A stretch of DNA of 64,000 nucleotides from Claveliimonas bilis (GTDB lineage Bacteria; Bacillota; Clostridia; Lachnospirales; Lachnospiraceae): NCBI RefSeq assembly GCF_030296775.1, contig NZ_AP027742.1, positions 1,612,001-1,676,000 on the forward strand, in the 5' to 3' direction. The notes below the pieces were generated by a model. That model made no database searches, was not told the DNA's origin, and was given only the letters and a program-made list of their open reading frames with translations. Below are positions 42,104-51,675 of this stretch, one piece after another (within the stretch, counting starts at the first letter, position 1; each line of letters opens with the position of its first letter). The translations under genes and the position numbers were made by a program.

Positions 42104-42721
42104 ATGAAAGTATTAATGATCAACGGAAGCCCTCACGCACAGGGAAACACAAGCATCGCACTTCAGGAGATGGAGAAAATCTTTATCCAGGAAGGAATTG
42201 AGACAGAAGTTCTCCATGTGGGAAATCAGGATATCAGAGGATGTATCGCCTGTCATTCCTGCATGAAAAATGGAAAATGCGTGTTTAATGACAGTGTGAA
42301 TGAGGCGGCTGAAAAGTTCCGGCAGTGTGACGGCCTGGTTGTGGCAAGTCCGGTATATTATGCTTCCGCAAACGCCACGTTGATCGCTTTTCTGGATCGT
42401 CTGTTTTACAGCACATCTTTTGATAAGACTATGAAAGTAGGAGCAAGTGTCGTAGTGGCAAGAAGGGGAGGACTTTCTGCCACTTTCGATGAGCTGAATA
42501 AGTATTTTACCATCTGTGGAATGCCGGTGGCTTCCAGTCAGTACTGGAACAGTGTGCACGGCCGTCTGCCGGGCGAGGCAGCCCAGGATGCAGAAGGACT
42601 GCAGACCATGCGCACGCTGGCAAGAAATATGTCCTTTCTCATGAAGAGTATTGCTCTTGGAAAAGAGAAATACGGACTTCCGGAAAAGGAACCGCAGCAG
42701 CCTACTAATTTTATACGATAG
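42104..42721 (+). CDS. Flavodoxin-like NAD(P)H oxidoreductase with Isf-type cysteines
   Basis: The 205 residues carry the FMN loop INGSPHAQGNTS, then GCIACHSCMKNGKC (C-x2-C-x2-C-x5-C), a compact [4Fe-4S]-like motif, and ASPVYYASANATL. This is the same architecture as the protein at 11880, with only moderate similarity. The start at 42104 has GAGGAGCAAAAAGCAGT; an earlier in-frame start overlapping the PotCD gene is unlikely. It may be an electron carrier or quinone reductase. It lies 23 bp after the polyamine operon. Confidence 0.87.
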   Translation: MKVLMINGSPHAQGNTSIALQEMEKIFIQEGIETEVLHVGNQDIRGCIACHSCMKNGKCVFNDSVNEAAEKFRQCDGLVVASPVYYASANATLIAFLDRLFYSTSFDKTMKVGASVVVARRGGLSATFDELNKYFTICGMPVASSQYWNSVHGRLPGEAAQDAEGLQTMRTLARNMSFLMKSIALGKEKYGLPEKEPQQPTNFIR

Positions 42722-42735
42722 AAGGATTGTAAATC

Positions 42736-44067
42736 ATGGAACAGATGACTTTGTTTGATGAGCGTCAGGAGATGGTCCCTCTGGCTACGCGTCTTCGTCC
42801 TTCCTCCCTGGAAGAGTTTGCGGGTCAGGAGCATCTTTTGGGAAAAGGGAAGATATTAAGACAGCTGATCGAAAAGGATCAGATTTCCTCCATGATCTTC
42901 TGGGGTCCTCCCGGAGTGGGAAAGACGACGCTTGCCAGCATTATTGCAGGAAGAACAAAAGCAGAGTTCATTAATTTCAGCGCTGTCACCAGCGGGATCA
43001 AGGAGATACGCTCTGTGATGGAAGCGGCGGAAATGAGCCGGAGAATGGGGAGAAAAACTCTTCTTTTTGTAGATGAGATCCATCGGTTTAACAAAGCACA
43101 GCAGGATGCGTTCCTGCCTTATGTGGAAAAGGGAAGCATTATTCTGATCGGCGCCACTACAGAGAATCCTTCTTTTGAGGTAAATGCAGCGCTTCTTTCC
43201 AGGTGCAGGGTCTTTGTTCTGAAGGCGCTGGGAGAAGAGGATATCCTAAGATTGTTAAAGCACGCACTGGAAAGCCCCAAAGGATTTGGTATGCAGAGAG
43301 TACAGATAGAAGAATCCCAGCTTTTGGCTATTGCCTCGTTTGCAAATGGGGATGCCAGGACAGCATTGAACACGCTGGAAATGGTGGTTTTAAATGGCGA
43401 GATTTTAGCGGATGGCACTATTCATGTCACGAAGGAGGGAATGGAACAGTGTATCAGCAGAAAATCTCTTCTCTATGACAAGACAGGGGAGGAACATTAT
43501 AATCTGATTTCCGCCCTTCATAAATCCATGCGGAACAGTGATCCGGATGCGGCCATTTACTGGATGTGCCGGATGTTGGAAGGAGGGGAAGACCCCTTAT
43601 ATATTGCAAGGAGGCTGATCCGGTTTGCCAGCGAGGATGTAGGTATGGCGGACAGCAGGGCTCTTCAGGTGGCAGTAGCAGCATATCAGGCCTGTCATTT
43701 TCTTGGAATGCCGGAATGCGATGTCCATTTGACACATGCAGTCGTCTATCTTGCCATGGCGCCTAAGTCAAATGCGCTCTATACGGCATGTGAGGAATGC
43801 AAGAGGGATGTAAAAGAGAGGCGGGCAGAACCGGTTCCGCTCGTCCTTCGCAATGCGCCAACCTCTCTTATGAAAGAACTGAATTACGGGAAAGGATATG
43901 AGTATGCCCACGACACAGAAGAAAAGCTGACTCATATGCAGTGCATGCCGGATTCCATGACGGACAGAACTTATTATCATCCCGGAGATCAGGGGGAAGA
44001 AAAAGCAGTAAGAGATCGGCTGGAAGCAATAAAGCTGTGGAAAATGGGCAGCGATCAAACAGAATAG
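42736..44067 (+). CDS. rarA: Replication-associated recombination protein A (AAA+ ATPase)
   Basis: The 443-residue RarA/MgsA acts at stalled replication forks. It has the N-terminal PLATRLRPSSLEEFAGQEHL, Walker A GPPGVGKTT, Walker B LFVDEIHRFN, sensor GATTENPSFEVN and the C-terminal tetramer domain (YLAMAPKSNALYTA). It is followed by a very strong terminator. Confidence 0.95.
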   Translation: MEQMTLFDERQEMVPLATRLRPSSLEEFAGQEHLLGKGKILRQLIEKDQISSMIFWGPPGVGKTTLASIIAGRTKAEFINFSAVTSGIKEIRSVMEAAEMSRRMGRKTLLFVDEIHRFNKAQQDAFLPYVEKGSIILIGATTENPSFEVNAALLSRCRVFVLKALGEEDILRLLKHALESPKGFGMQRVQIEESQLLAIASFANGDARTALNTLEMVVLNGEILADGTIHVTKEGMEQCISRKSLLYDKTGEEHYNLISALHKSMRNSDPDAAIYWMCRMLEGGEDPLYIARRLIRFASEDVGMADSRALQVAVAAYQACHFLGMPECDVHLTHAVVYLAMAPKSNALYTACEECKRDVKERRAEPVPLVLRNAPTSLMKELNYGKGYEYAHDTEEKLTHMQCMPDSMTDRTYYHPGDQGEEKAVRDRLEAIKLWKMGSDQTE

Positions 44068-44068
44068 T

Positions 44069-44116
44069 AACAAAAAGTCAGGCACAAAGAGGAGTCTTTG
44101 TGCCTGACTTTTTGTT
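44069..44116. terminator. Strong bidirectional rho-independent terminator
   Basis: The left arm runs from AACAAAAAGTCAGGCAC into AAAG and the right arm is its complement, a 21-bp perfect stem over a 6-base loop with A and T tracts. It lies between convergent rarA and the NCS2 permease. Confidence 0.95.
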
Positions 44117-44141
44117 ATCATTATCTTTGCTTTGCAAATAG

Positions 44142-45491
44142 TTAGCTTTGAGGTTTTTCTGCTTCTTTTGGCAGGATGACATTCAGGATAATAGCCATCA
44201 GTGTAGCAACAACTACCGGTGAGCTTCCGAATACCGTTGTCACCCATTCCGGGAAAGAGGCCAGAGAAGCGGAAGCCTGGGTAATGCCCATACCAAGGGC
44301 AACAGAAAGTCCTACGATCGAAGTGTTGCGGAAGTTCATTTCCTGCTGGAAGATCAGCTTGATCCCTGTCATGGCGATGGAGGCAAACACAGAAATGGTG
44401 GCGCCGCCCAGCACACATTGAGGAATAGTAGTTAAAAGACCGGAGAATTTCGGCACAAAACCGGCGATCATCAGGATAATAGCAGCAAGTCCCAGCACGC
44501 ACCGGTTAATTACCTTTGTAGTGGTAACGATACCGACATTCTGACTGTAAGTTGCAGTCGGAAGTCCGCCGAAAAAGGCACAGAGGATATTGCTGATTCC
44601 GTACATGATGATACCGCCCTGGAGTTCTTTATCTTCCGGCATACGGTTCATACTTCCGGAAGTGGTTGCAGAGAAGTCTCCGATGGCCTGGATAGAATTA
44701 ATGGCAAACAAAAGTCCGATGGCCACACAGGCGGAGGGTTCAAAGCTTATAGAAAAATGCAAAGGCTGGGGAAGCTGGAAAAGCCCCGCCGACTGAACCC
44801 CTGACAGATCCACCAGCCCGAAGGGGATAGCAAGAAGGTATCCCGCAATGATACCGATCAGAATGGAAGCTAACTTCAGGAATCCTTTTGCAAAATGATT
44901 CAGACCTGTCACAACTGCAAGGGTAAAGAAGGCTACCAGCCAGTTCTGCCAGGAACCATAATGATCACTGGAAGTTCCTCCTGCCATGTAGTTGACAGCA
45001 GTGGGATACAGAGAAAGTCCGATGGTGAAAACAACAGTTCCGGTTACAAGGGGCGGGAAAAGGACTCGGATCTTCTTGATGCAGAAGCCTACTATGATGG
45101 CAATGACGCCGCCCACAACCTGTGCTCCAAGGATGGTGGCAATATCGTAAGTTCCGGCAATCGCCTGCATGCTCGGTACATAGGCGAAGCTGATTCCCAG
45201 AATGACCGGGAGGGCGCTGCCCAGCTGAAAATTCCTGAATTTGATAAAGGGGAAGAGCTGAAGCAATGTGCTGATAGCGGAACAAAACAGAGCAGCCTGA
45301 ATAAGGATGACCCTGTCACCGGCATTGATGCCGGCGACTCCGGCAACGATAATAGACGGAGTGACACACCCCACGATCATGGCAACTACATGCTGCAGAG
45401 ACAGAGGCAGTGCCTGCCCGAAAGAGGGGATGCCGTTCAGCTCAAAAACGGATGCATGTTTTTGTGTGACAGATGAGTTTGAATTTGACAT
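44142..45491 (-). CDS. NCS2-family nucleobase (xanthine/uracil) permease
   Basis: The 449-residue secondary transporter has about 12-14 membrane helices. The N-terminal LPLSLQHVVAMIVG and the central GLPTATYSQNVGIV are family landmarks, the second lying in the substrate site. The sequence looks closer to purine (xanthine/urate) than uracil carriers, but specificity is not certain. The site AGGAGGAAATT precedes the start. No purine riboswitch core was found upstream. An 8-bp inverted repeat (GTTTCTAT/ATAGAAAC, 45527-45559) lies there. Confidence 0.88.
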   Translation of the reverse strand: MSNSNSSVTQKHASVFELNGIPSFGQALPLSLQHVVAMIVGCVTPSIIVAGVAGINAGDRVILIQAALFCSAISTLLQLFPFIKFRNFQLGSALPVILGISFAYVPSMQAIAGTYDIATILGAQVVGGVIAIIVGFCIKKIRVLFPPLVTGTVVFTIGLSLYPTAVNYMAGGTSSDHYGSWQNWLVAFFTLAVVTGLNHFAKGFLKLASILIGIIAGYLLAIPFGLVDLSGVQSAGLFQLPQPLHFSISFEPSACVAIGLLFAINSIQAIGDFSATTSGSMNRMPEDKELQGGIIMYGISNILCAFFGGLPTATYSQNVGIVTTTKVINRCVLGLAAIILMIAGFVPKFSGLLTTIPQCVLGGATISVFASIAMTGIKLIFQQEMNFRNTSIVGLSVALGMGITQASASLASFPEWVTTVFGSSPVVVATLMAIILNVILPKEAEKPQS

Positions 45492-45526
45492 AATTTCCTC
45501 CTGAGTAAAATATAGATTTACCTTTT

Positions 45527-45559
45527 GTTTCTATTAGTAAAGAAAATGAAGATAGAAAC
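45527..45559. promoter_or_regulatory. Inverted repeat upstream of the NCS2 permease
   Basis: GTTTCTAT (45527-45534) and ATAGAAAC (45552-45559) are complementary across 17 bases. It may be an operator or leader hairpin. The region is AT-rich, so chance is possible. Confidence 0.3.
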
Positions 45560-45677
45560 TACCTTATTACTTTATCACTAATAGGGGAAAATGCAAAGAA
45601 GAAAATCTGCTGTCTGGTAAATTTGTACGGAATGAGATATAATGGATGAGATGTATAAGCATGAGGAGGAATATCAA

Positions 45678-46550
45678 ATGGCAGATTATGTAATTACAAC
45701 AGATTCTAACTCTGATGTGCCGGAAGAGTTTCTGAAAGAAAATCAGATTCCTGTTATACCGCAGTATTATATGTTCGGCGATACAGTGTATGGTGATGAG
45801 CTTAAGATGGAGCCGAAAGAATTTTATGAGACAATGCGTAAGGGTGAGCTTCCTAAATCTATGGCAAATAATCCGGAGGTAATCCGTGAAACGTTTGAAG
45901 CAATCCTGAAAGAAGGAAAGGATATTTATCACATTGCTTTTTCCAGTGCACTAAGCGGAAGCTGCGGAAATGTACAGATAGCCGCAAGAGATCTTATGGA
46001 GAAATATCCCGGAAGAAGGATCCTTGTATTTGATTCTCTGAATGCCTCTCTTGGAGAGGGAGTATCTGTGTTCAGAGCAGTACAGCTTAAGAAGGAAGGA
46101 AAGACACTTGATGAACTGGATGCGGTTCTCCGGGAAGAAAGAGAGTGTATCAATGTGATTTTTACTGTGGATGATCTTCATCATCTGCAAAGAGGGGGCA
46201 GAGTATCTAAAACGACGGCAGTTGTAGGAAGTGTGATCAATATTAAACCTTTGCTTACTGTCACCGCCGAAGGAGAACTGAAGTCAGACGGGACAGTAAG
46301 AGGACGGAAAAAGGCTTTGAAGACTTTAGTGCAGCGGATGGAGCAGAGCCTGGATACTGAAAAGTTCGGAAAAGACAGAATGGTAGCCATTGTTCATGGA
46401 GACTGCCTGAAAGAGGCAGAGGAAGTGGCGCATTATGTCAGAGAAATGGGCTTTGAAAAAGTAGTGATCAATGATGTGAGCCCAAGTATAGGGACTCATG
46501 CAGGACCGGGAGTAGTGGGTCTGATCTTTTACGGGAAAAAGGTTGGATAG
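45678..46550 (+). CDS. DegV-family fatty-acid-binding protein
   Basis: The 290-residue protein has the N-terminal ITTDSNSDVPEEFL and the lipid-contacting FSSALSGSCGNVQIA, then HHLQRGGRVSKTTAVVG. DegV/FakB proteins present fatty acids to the FakA kinase for phospholipid synthesis; no fakA is nearby. The start at 45678 has ATGAGGAGGAATATCAA. Confidence 0.9.
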   Translation: MADYVITTDSNSDVPEEFLKENQIPVIPQYYMFGDTVYGDELKMEPKEFYETMRKGELPKSMANNPEVIRETFEAILKEGKDIYHIAFSSALSGSCGNVQIAARDLMEKYPGRRILVFDSLNASLGEGVSVFRAVQLKKEGKTLDELDAVLREERECINVIFTVDDLHHLQRGGRVSKTTAVVGSVINIKPLLTVTAEGELKSDGTVRGRKKALKTLVQRMEQSLDTEKFGKDRMVAIVHGDCLKEAEEVAHYVREMGFEKVVINDVSPSIGTHAGPGVVGLIFYGKKVG

Positions 46551-46555
46551 CATAC

Positions 46556-47485
46556 ATGGAAAACAGATTTACAAATATGGAGCGAAGAGAGAATCTCAGG
46601 GGGATGTCGATTGCCCTGATCGGCGGAATCTTCTGGGGGCTGGCCGGAGTGTTCGGACAGTATCTCTTTGAGTACAAGGGGACAAATGCCAGATGGCTCG
46701 TCAGTGTAAGACTTATCATTGCAGGCCTGCTGCTGCTTTCTACAGTATGGATTAAACAAAGAGATACCTTCTGGAAAATATGGACAAGAAAGAGAGATGT
46801 CCTGACTCTGCTGCTTTTTTCTGTGTTTGGAATGGCGGGATGCCAGCTTTCCTATTATACGGCAGTAGAGCTTTCCAATGCCGGTACTGCTACTGTTCTG
46901 CAGTATACTGCTCCGGTCATGATCCTGGCTTTTGAGGCCGTAAAAGACCGGAGAAGACCGGATAATTTTGAAATTGCAGCCCTTATATTTGCGCTTGTGG
47001 GAACATTTTTTCTCGCTACGCACGGAAACATTCAGTCTATGCCCATATCAACGGACGCCCTTATCTGGGGGCTGATGTCGGCAGTCATGATGGCGGTTTA
47101 TAATCTGCTTCCTATCAGGCTGATGAAAGAATACGGAACATTCTGTGTGATCGGCTGGGGAATGTTTGCAGGAGGCATTATACTGTCAGCATTTACACAT
47201 CCATGGCATGTGGCCGGTCAATGGGATCTGCAGGCGGTTGGGGCCCTTGCAGTGGTTATTGTAGTAGGAACGGTCCTTTCCTTTTCATTTTACATGGAAG
47301 GAGTTCGAATGATAGGGGCCGCAAAAGCGAGTCTTTTGGCGTCGGCCGAGCCTGTTACAGCAACGATTGCTTCTGTGTTTATGATGCATGTGGCTTTTGC
47401 GGGAATGGATCTGATCGGTATTATCGGTATTTTAACGGCGGTTCTTTTATTGTCTGCACCGGGACTCAAAAAGGCGGGCCGGTAA
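46556..47485 (+). CDS. EamA-family (DMT superfamily) transporter
   Basis: The 309-residue protein has ten predicted helices arranged as two EamA repeats, the first opening with MSIALIGGIFWGLAGVFGQY and the second near residue 165 (ALIWGLMSAVMMAVYNLLP). Members export metabolites or amino acids. The substrate is unknown. It starts five bases after the DegV stop with only a weak ribosome site. Confidence 0.88.
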   Translation: MENRFTNMERRENLRGMSIALIGGIFWGLAGVFGQYLFEYKGTNARWLVSVRLIIAGLLLLSTVWIKQRDTFWKIWTRKRDVLTLLLFSVFGMAGCQLSYYTAVELSNAGTATVLQYTAPVMILAFEAVKDRRRPDNFEIAALIFALVGTFFLATHGNIQSMPISTDALIWGLMSAVMMAVYNLLPIRLMKEYGTFCVIGWGMFAGGIILSAFTHPWHVAGQWDLQAVGALAVVIVVGTVLSFSFYMEGVRMIGAAKASLLASAEPVTATIASVFMMHVAFAGMDLIGIIGILTAVLLLSAPGLKKAGR

Positions 47486-47519
47486 GATAGAAAATAGATG
47501 GGTAAAGGAGAGGAATAGA

Positions 47520-48644
47520 ATGGAAAAATCAAAAGTTTATTTTACGGATCTTCGTGCACTTCCCGGTACAAACCTGCCGGGCAAATTGCAGAAATTAATG
47601 AAAAGAGCAGGAATTGGAGAGATTGATTTTGAGAAAAAGATGGTTGCGATCAAGATACATTTTGGAGAGCCCGGCAATCTGTCCTTTCTCCGTCCTAATT
47701 ATGCAAAAGCAGTTGCGGATGTAGTAAAAGAGCTGGGAGGGAGGCCTTTTCTGACAGACTGTAATACGCTGTATGTGGGACGCCGCAAGGATGCACTGGA
47801 ACATTTGAGCGCCGCCTATGAAAATGGTTTTAATATTCTGTCTACAGGCTGCCATATCATTATTGCAGACGGCCTGAAGGGAACGGATGAAGTGTATGTA
47901 CCGGTAGAAGGCGGAGAACTTGTCAGGGAAGCAAAGATCGGCCGTGCCGTTATGGATGCGGATATTTTTATAAGTCTGAATCATTTTAAAGGACATGAGG
48001 CGACCGGATTCGGAGGAGCGCTGAAAAATATCGGAATGGGATGCGGAAGCCGGGCCGGTAAAATGGAGCAGCACAACAGCGGAAAGCCTACTGTAGACAG
48101 AGAGCACTGCGTGGGATGTAAAGTCTGTTCCAAAAACTGCGCGCACGGAGCAATCTCTTTCCCGGAAAACAAGGCAAGCATTGACCATGAAAAATGTGTA
48201 GGATGCGGACGCTGTCTGGGGGCATGCAATTTTGACGCCATTTATAATGAGAACAGTTCTGCTGTGAAGGAACTGGATATGAAGATTGCAGAATATACCA
48301 AGGCAGTCATTGACGGACGTCCGAATTTCCATATCAATCTTGTGATAGATGTGTCGCCGTACTGTGACTGCCATGCAGAAAATGACCTGCCGATCCTTCC
48401 GGATGTCGGTATGTTTGCGAGCTACGATCCGGTTGCACTGGATCAGGCCTGCGCAGATGCGTGCAATGCACAGCAGCCGATCCCGGGAAGTCTCCTGGAT
48501 GACAATATGCATGCCAGCGATTTCTGTGATCACCATGATCATTTCACGAATACCACACCGGAAAGTGAATGGCAGACCTGTCTGGCGCATGCGGAGAAGA
48601 TTGGCATCGGAACGCGGGAATATGAGCTGATAGAAGTAAAATAG
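47520..48644 (+). CDS. DUF362 protein with two [4Fe-4S] ferredoxin motifs
   Basis: The 374 residues comprise an N-terminal DUF362 domain (IKIHFGEPGNLSFLRP, ISLNHFKGHEATGFGGALK) interrupted near residues 195-245 by a double ferredoxin insert, CVGCKVCSKNC and CVGCGRCLGAC. It probably moves electrons in the cytoplasm. The partner is unknown. The start has AAAGGAGAGGAATAGA. Its stop lies only four bases from that of the convergent VWA gene, with no terminator visible between. Confidence 0.9.
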   Translation: MEKSKVYFTDLRALPGTNLPGKLQKLMKRAGIGEIDFEKKMVAIKIHFGEPGNLSFLRPNYAKAVADVVKELGGRPFLTDCNTLYVGRRKDALEHLSAAYENGFNILSTGCHIIIADGLKGTDEVYVPVEGGELVREAKIGRAVMDADIFISLNHFKGHEATGFGGALKNIGMGCGSRAGKMEQHNSGKPTVDREHCVGCKVCSKNCAHGAISFPENKASIDHEKCVGCGRCLGACNFDAIYNENSSAVKELDMKIAEYTKAVIDGRPNFHINLVIDVSPYCDCHAENDLPILPDVGMFASYDPVALDQACADACNAQQPIPGSLLDDNMHASDFCDHHDHFTNTTPESEWQTCLAHAEKIGIGTREYELIEVK

Positions 48645-48647
48645 GTT

Positions 48648-50438
48648 TTATAAAAGATTGGATGAGGCGTCGGTATATACCGGCGCCATATTCAGTTTTT
48701 GGATCTGTTTCTGGATCAGCAGCCCGGCAGCCCGGGAAAAGTGTTCTATTTTCTCGATGCGGACAAAGTCATTCCCGAATATGCTCTTTGCAGCAGCCGC
48801 GTCGCCGTCCTCACCAGTAAGTATAGCGCATACGTGGATTCCTGCTTTTCGAAGCGCGCGTACTTCTCTGGCTGTGTCGGTGATCCCTGCCTGCCCTGAA
48901 TAATCCCTGCTTACGTGGGAAGCGCCGGGTGATCCCAGGGGAATGCGGTGATCGTCGTTGGGACTTGCATCTGTCAGGATGATCAGGATTTTATTCCTGG
49001 CAGGAGAGGAGTGCATCAGCTCTCCAGCGCCTCTTAGGGCAAGCCCGTCCCTGTTCCAGCCGGCAGCAAAGTAGCGGAAGAGAGAACGGCAGTCCCCGGA
49101 TATTCCGTCGCTGTATTGGAGAAAACGGTTCATTACAGTAAAGCCGCGTATACTTAGATAAGAGTATACCTGTACAGGGATATCGCATTTTTGCAGACTT
49201 TTGGCAATAACATAACCCTGGCAGGAGATGAGTTCCTGATATTCCAGGCGGGAGGCAGACGCATCCAGCATCAGATCCACAGAAAAATCAACAGAGTTTT
49301 CTTTCAAAGTGTCAGTAAATACTCTTGGATCATTAAGATACAGACCCCGCCAGATCAGGCCGGGACAGAAACGGCCGCTTCTGGCAGGAAGGGGCAGAGA
49401 CTGAGGATATACCAGCAGAGCGTTTTTGATCTGTTCCGTCAGATGAAGGATACTGTTCCGGTAAAAGACCCGACGGCTTCTGTAGTGGGCCAGGTTTTGC
49501 TGATATTGCCTGTGGGCATCAGACCGGACTTTCTCCACAAGGGGATCTGTATCCGGGACAGAGGAGAGTTCTCCGTCTGTAAAATGAAGATGACAGTTCC
49601 GGTGTGCCAGTGTGCAGAGACTCTGCTCGATCGCTTCATTTTCCGCATCTGTATAGATGGATCTTCCAAAACATCCTTCTATATAGGAAAAATCTTCCGG
49701 AGAAGAAAACTGCTTCTTTCCAATACCGCCTTCCCGGATGGTGAGACGTCCGCCTGTCCGGGAAGGACTGACTCCGGTGAGAAGATATTCAGTGCGGACT
49801 GTTTTTGAGGGAAGGTGTCTTAACATACGCCGTTGAAAAGATGATCTTAGGTTTTGAAAGAAGGAAGGTTTTGCAAGGTTTTCCCGGAAGAAAAAATATT
49901 TTCGGAAAATAAGGAGAGACTGATCGTAGATTTCCTGCGTGTTCATATTACCGCTGTACTGCAGATCACGAAAAAGATTCCGCTCCCATGGATTGAGAAG
50001 GGAAGCTTCTTTGCCAAGTATAAGCCGGCATCTGGCTGCCTGCAAGGCATAAACCAGGCTGTTTTGAGCCATCCATTGCTGGCGGGAACGGAACTGTTCC
50101 TGCTCAAAAAAGAGACGGGCGTGCTCCAGGCGTAATTCCTCAAGAACCGGACGCTGTTTCACTTCCTTTTCGTAAGCGCAGTTTTCCAGCGCAACCCACA
50201 AAAGGCCATCCAGTGTTTCATGGAAAAAAGAGCGGCCGGCAAGATCAAAAAGCCGGTTTATGATTTCCGGCTCATACCATTTCCGGACATATCCGATGAT
50301 TGAGTTCATATAAAAATCGGGCGTTCCATCCTGGAAAAAGGAGAGGAAAGCCGGTGTAAAGCTGTAATCTCCAGCGGCGGTCCAGACGATGTTCATAGCA
50401 CGCCGCTGTTCTTTTGAAACGGAATGTTTTTGCTGCAT
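48648..50438 (-). CDS. VWA-domain protein, partner of the MoxR ATPase
   Basis: The 596-residue protein has a helical N-terminal half of unknown function and a C-terminal von Willebrand A domain. The metal-site motif is LMLDASASR (DxSxS), followed by ILTDASPNDD. It resembles the CobT/ViaA-like partners of MoxR ATPases. It follows the ATPase gene by 99 bp on the same strand. The pair probably inserts a metal or remodels a protein complex, but the target is not given by the neighbours. Confidence 0.8.
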   Translation of the reverse strand: MQQKHSVSKEQRRAMNIVWTAAGDYSFTPAFLSFFQDGTPDFYMNSIIGYVRKWYEPEIINRLFDLAGRSFFHETLDGLLWVALENCAYEKEVKQRPVLEELRLEHARLFFEQEQFRSRQQWMAQNSLVYALQAARCRLILGKEASLLNPWERNLFRDLQYSGNMNTQEIYDQSLLIFRKYFFFRENLAKPSFFQNLRSSFQRRMLRHLPSKTVRTEYLLTGVSPSRTGGRLTIREGGIGKKQFSSPEDFSYIEGCFGRSIYTDAENEAIEQSLCTLAHRNCHLHFTDGELSSVPDTDPLVEKVRSDAHRQYQQNLAHYRSRRVFYRNSILHLTEQIKNALLVYPQSLPLPARSGRFCPGLIWRGLYLNDPRVFTDTLKENSVDFSVDLMLDASASRLEYQELISCQGYVIAKSLQKCDIPVQVYSYLSIRGFTVMNRFLQYSDGISGDCRSLFRYFAAGWNRDGLALRGAGELMHSSPARNKILIILTDASPNDDHRIPLGSPGASHVSRDYSGQAGITDTAREVRALRKAGIHVCAILTGEDGDAAAAKSIFGNDFVRIEKIEHFSRAAGLLIQKQIQKLNMAPVYTDASSNLL

Positions 50439-50537
50439 TGTATTATCCTGCTTCTTGCTGTAAATTTGTTTTTTTTAATCTGGTTATGGCCGGCAGCCGG
50501 GCGTCTCTTCTGAAGAATACCGTAATGCGGCCCGAAT

Positions 50538-51452
50538 CTACAAGTCAAATAATTTTCCGGGGTCTGTTTTGGCAGAAAACCGGGAGGAGATGATATCCCG
50601 GACCAGTGACTGCTCATAGGGATCCGGGGTTTTACCGGTGATACCCATATGAAGAGCAGGATATACCTCAAGTCCGCCTTCTATCATGCGAAGGGCGCCT
50701 ATGAGTCCGCGGAGGTCCAGTACTTTTTCTGTCAGTTCACCGCTTCTGCATTTGGAACGGATGTCCAGGAAAAGAGCAGTGAACTGCTTTCGATATTCTT
50801 TGCGGAGAGAGGGAAATTCTTTTTCAAGAAGTTTCTCTAAATTTTCAGATTCAATTTCCGGCATCTGCAGTACCATGAAACGGGAAGAGAGGGCTTCATT
50901 TACTTCTCTGGTTCCGGCGTAGCCGTAATTCATAGTGGCTATGAAGCGGGAAGCTTCGTGGATCTTTATCGGTCCGTATCCCGGGATCTGAATGGATTTC
51001 CTGAAATCCAGAAGGGAGTGAAGGACGGCCAATGCCTCGTTGCGTGCCATGTTGATCTCATCCAGTATGCAGAATCCTCCGGCAGAAGCGCATTGGCATA
51101 CCGGACCGGGACGAAAGACAACTTCCCCGTTCTGGAAGGTATCTGTTCCGAGCAAAGAGGAGGCGTCTGTATTGATGTGAAGGGAAACGTTCCAGACGGG
51201 ACGTCCGAATACAGCAGCCAGATTTTCTGCAAGGACATTTTTGCCTGTGGCTTTGGCTCCGGCCAGCAGGAGATTTTCGCCGGCCAAAAGAGCGTGCGCA
51301 GCCTGCTCCCATACTTCTTTCCCATAATAGAAATATCTGGGCGGAACAGCAGCTGTTTCATCAGGCGGAAACTGCTTCCTGTAATCCCGGATTCCATTGA
51401 GAACGCCGGGAGATATATGTTCTTCTTCGAGATAAGTAAAATAATCAGTCAC
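50538..51452 (-). CDS. MoxR-type AAA+ ATPase
   Basis: The ATPase has Walker A LLAGAKATGKNV, Walker B FCILDEINMARNEAL and sensor FIATMNYGYAGTREVNEAL, the MoxR/CbbQ layout. The GTG at 51452 follows AAAAGGGGAAATACC and gives 304 residues. An ATG at 51482 lengthens it by ten residues but has no ribosome site. It is encoded before the VWA protein and is likely its motor. A TATAAT on the minus strand lies near 51516-51523. Confidence 0.85.
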   Translation of the reverse strand: MTDYFTYLEEEHISPGVLNGIRDYRKQFPPDETAAVPPRYFYYGKEVWEQAAHALLAGENLLLAGAKATGKNVLAENLAAVFGRPVWNVSLHINTDASSLLGTDTFQNGEVVFRPGPVCQCASAGGFCILDEINMARNEALAVLHSLLDFRKSIQIPGYGPIKIHEASRFIATMNYGYAGTREVNEALSSRFMVLQMPEIESENLEKLLEKEFPSLRKEYRKQFTALFLDIRSKCRSGELTEKVLDLRGLIGALRMIEGGLEVYPALHMGITGKTPDPYEQSLVRDIISSRFSAKTDPGKLFDL

Positions 51453-51597
51453 GGTATTTCCCCTTTTCCTGTTGGTATTCATTCAGACCGGATCGGCCGG
51501 ATCTGACAGAAATATTATAGCACTTGACAGCTGCAATGAAAATATGATCAATTTAACCATGACAAATTTAACATCGAAATGAGGATAAATTTGCACC

Positions 51598-51626
51598 TTT
51601 ACTTTTAGAAAACAGGTTGTTATACT
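51598..51626 (+). promoter_or_regulatory. cstA promoter
   Basis: TTTACT (51598-51603), 17-bp spacer, TATACT (51621-51626), 50 bp before the cstA start. Confidence 0.55.
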
Positions 51627-51675
51627 GTTGAGTTGTGTGAAAAATCATATGGAAATGAGAAAAGGAGGGATTCAT

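Noticed and set aside
45492-45677. Purine riboswitch before the NCS2 permease
   Set aside because: The conserved core loops could not be found on the minus strand; only an AT-rich inverted repeat is present.
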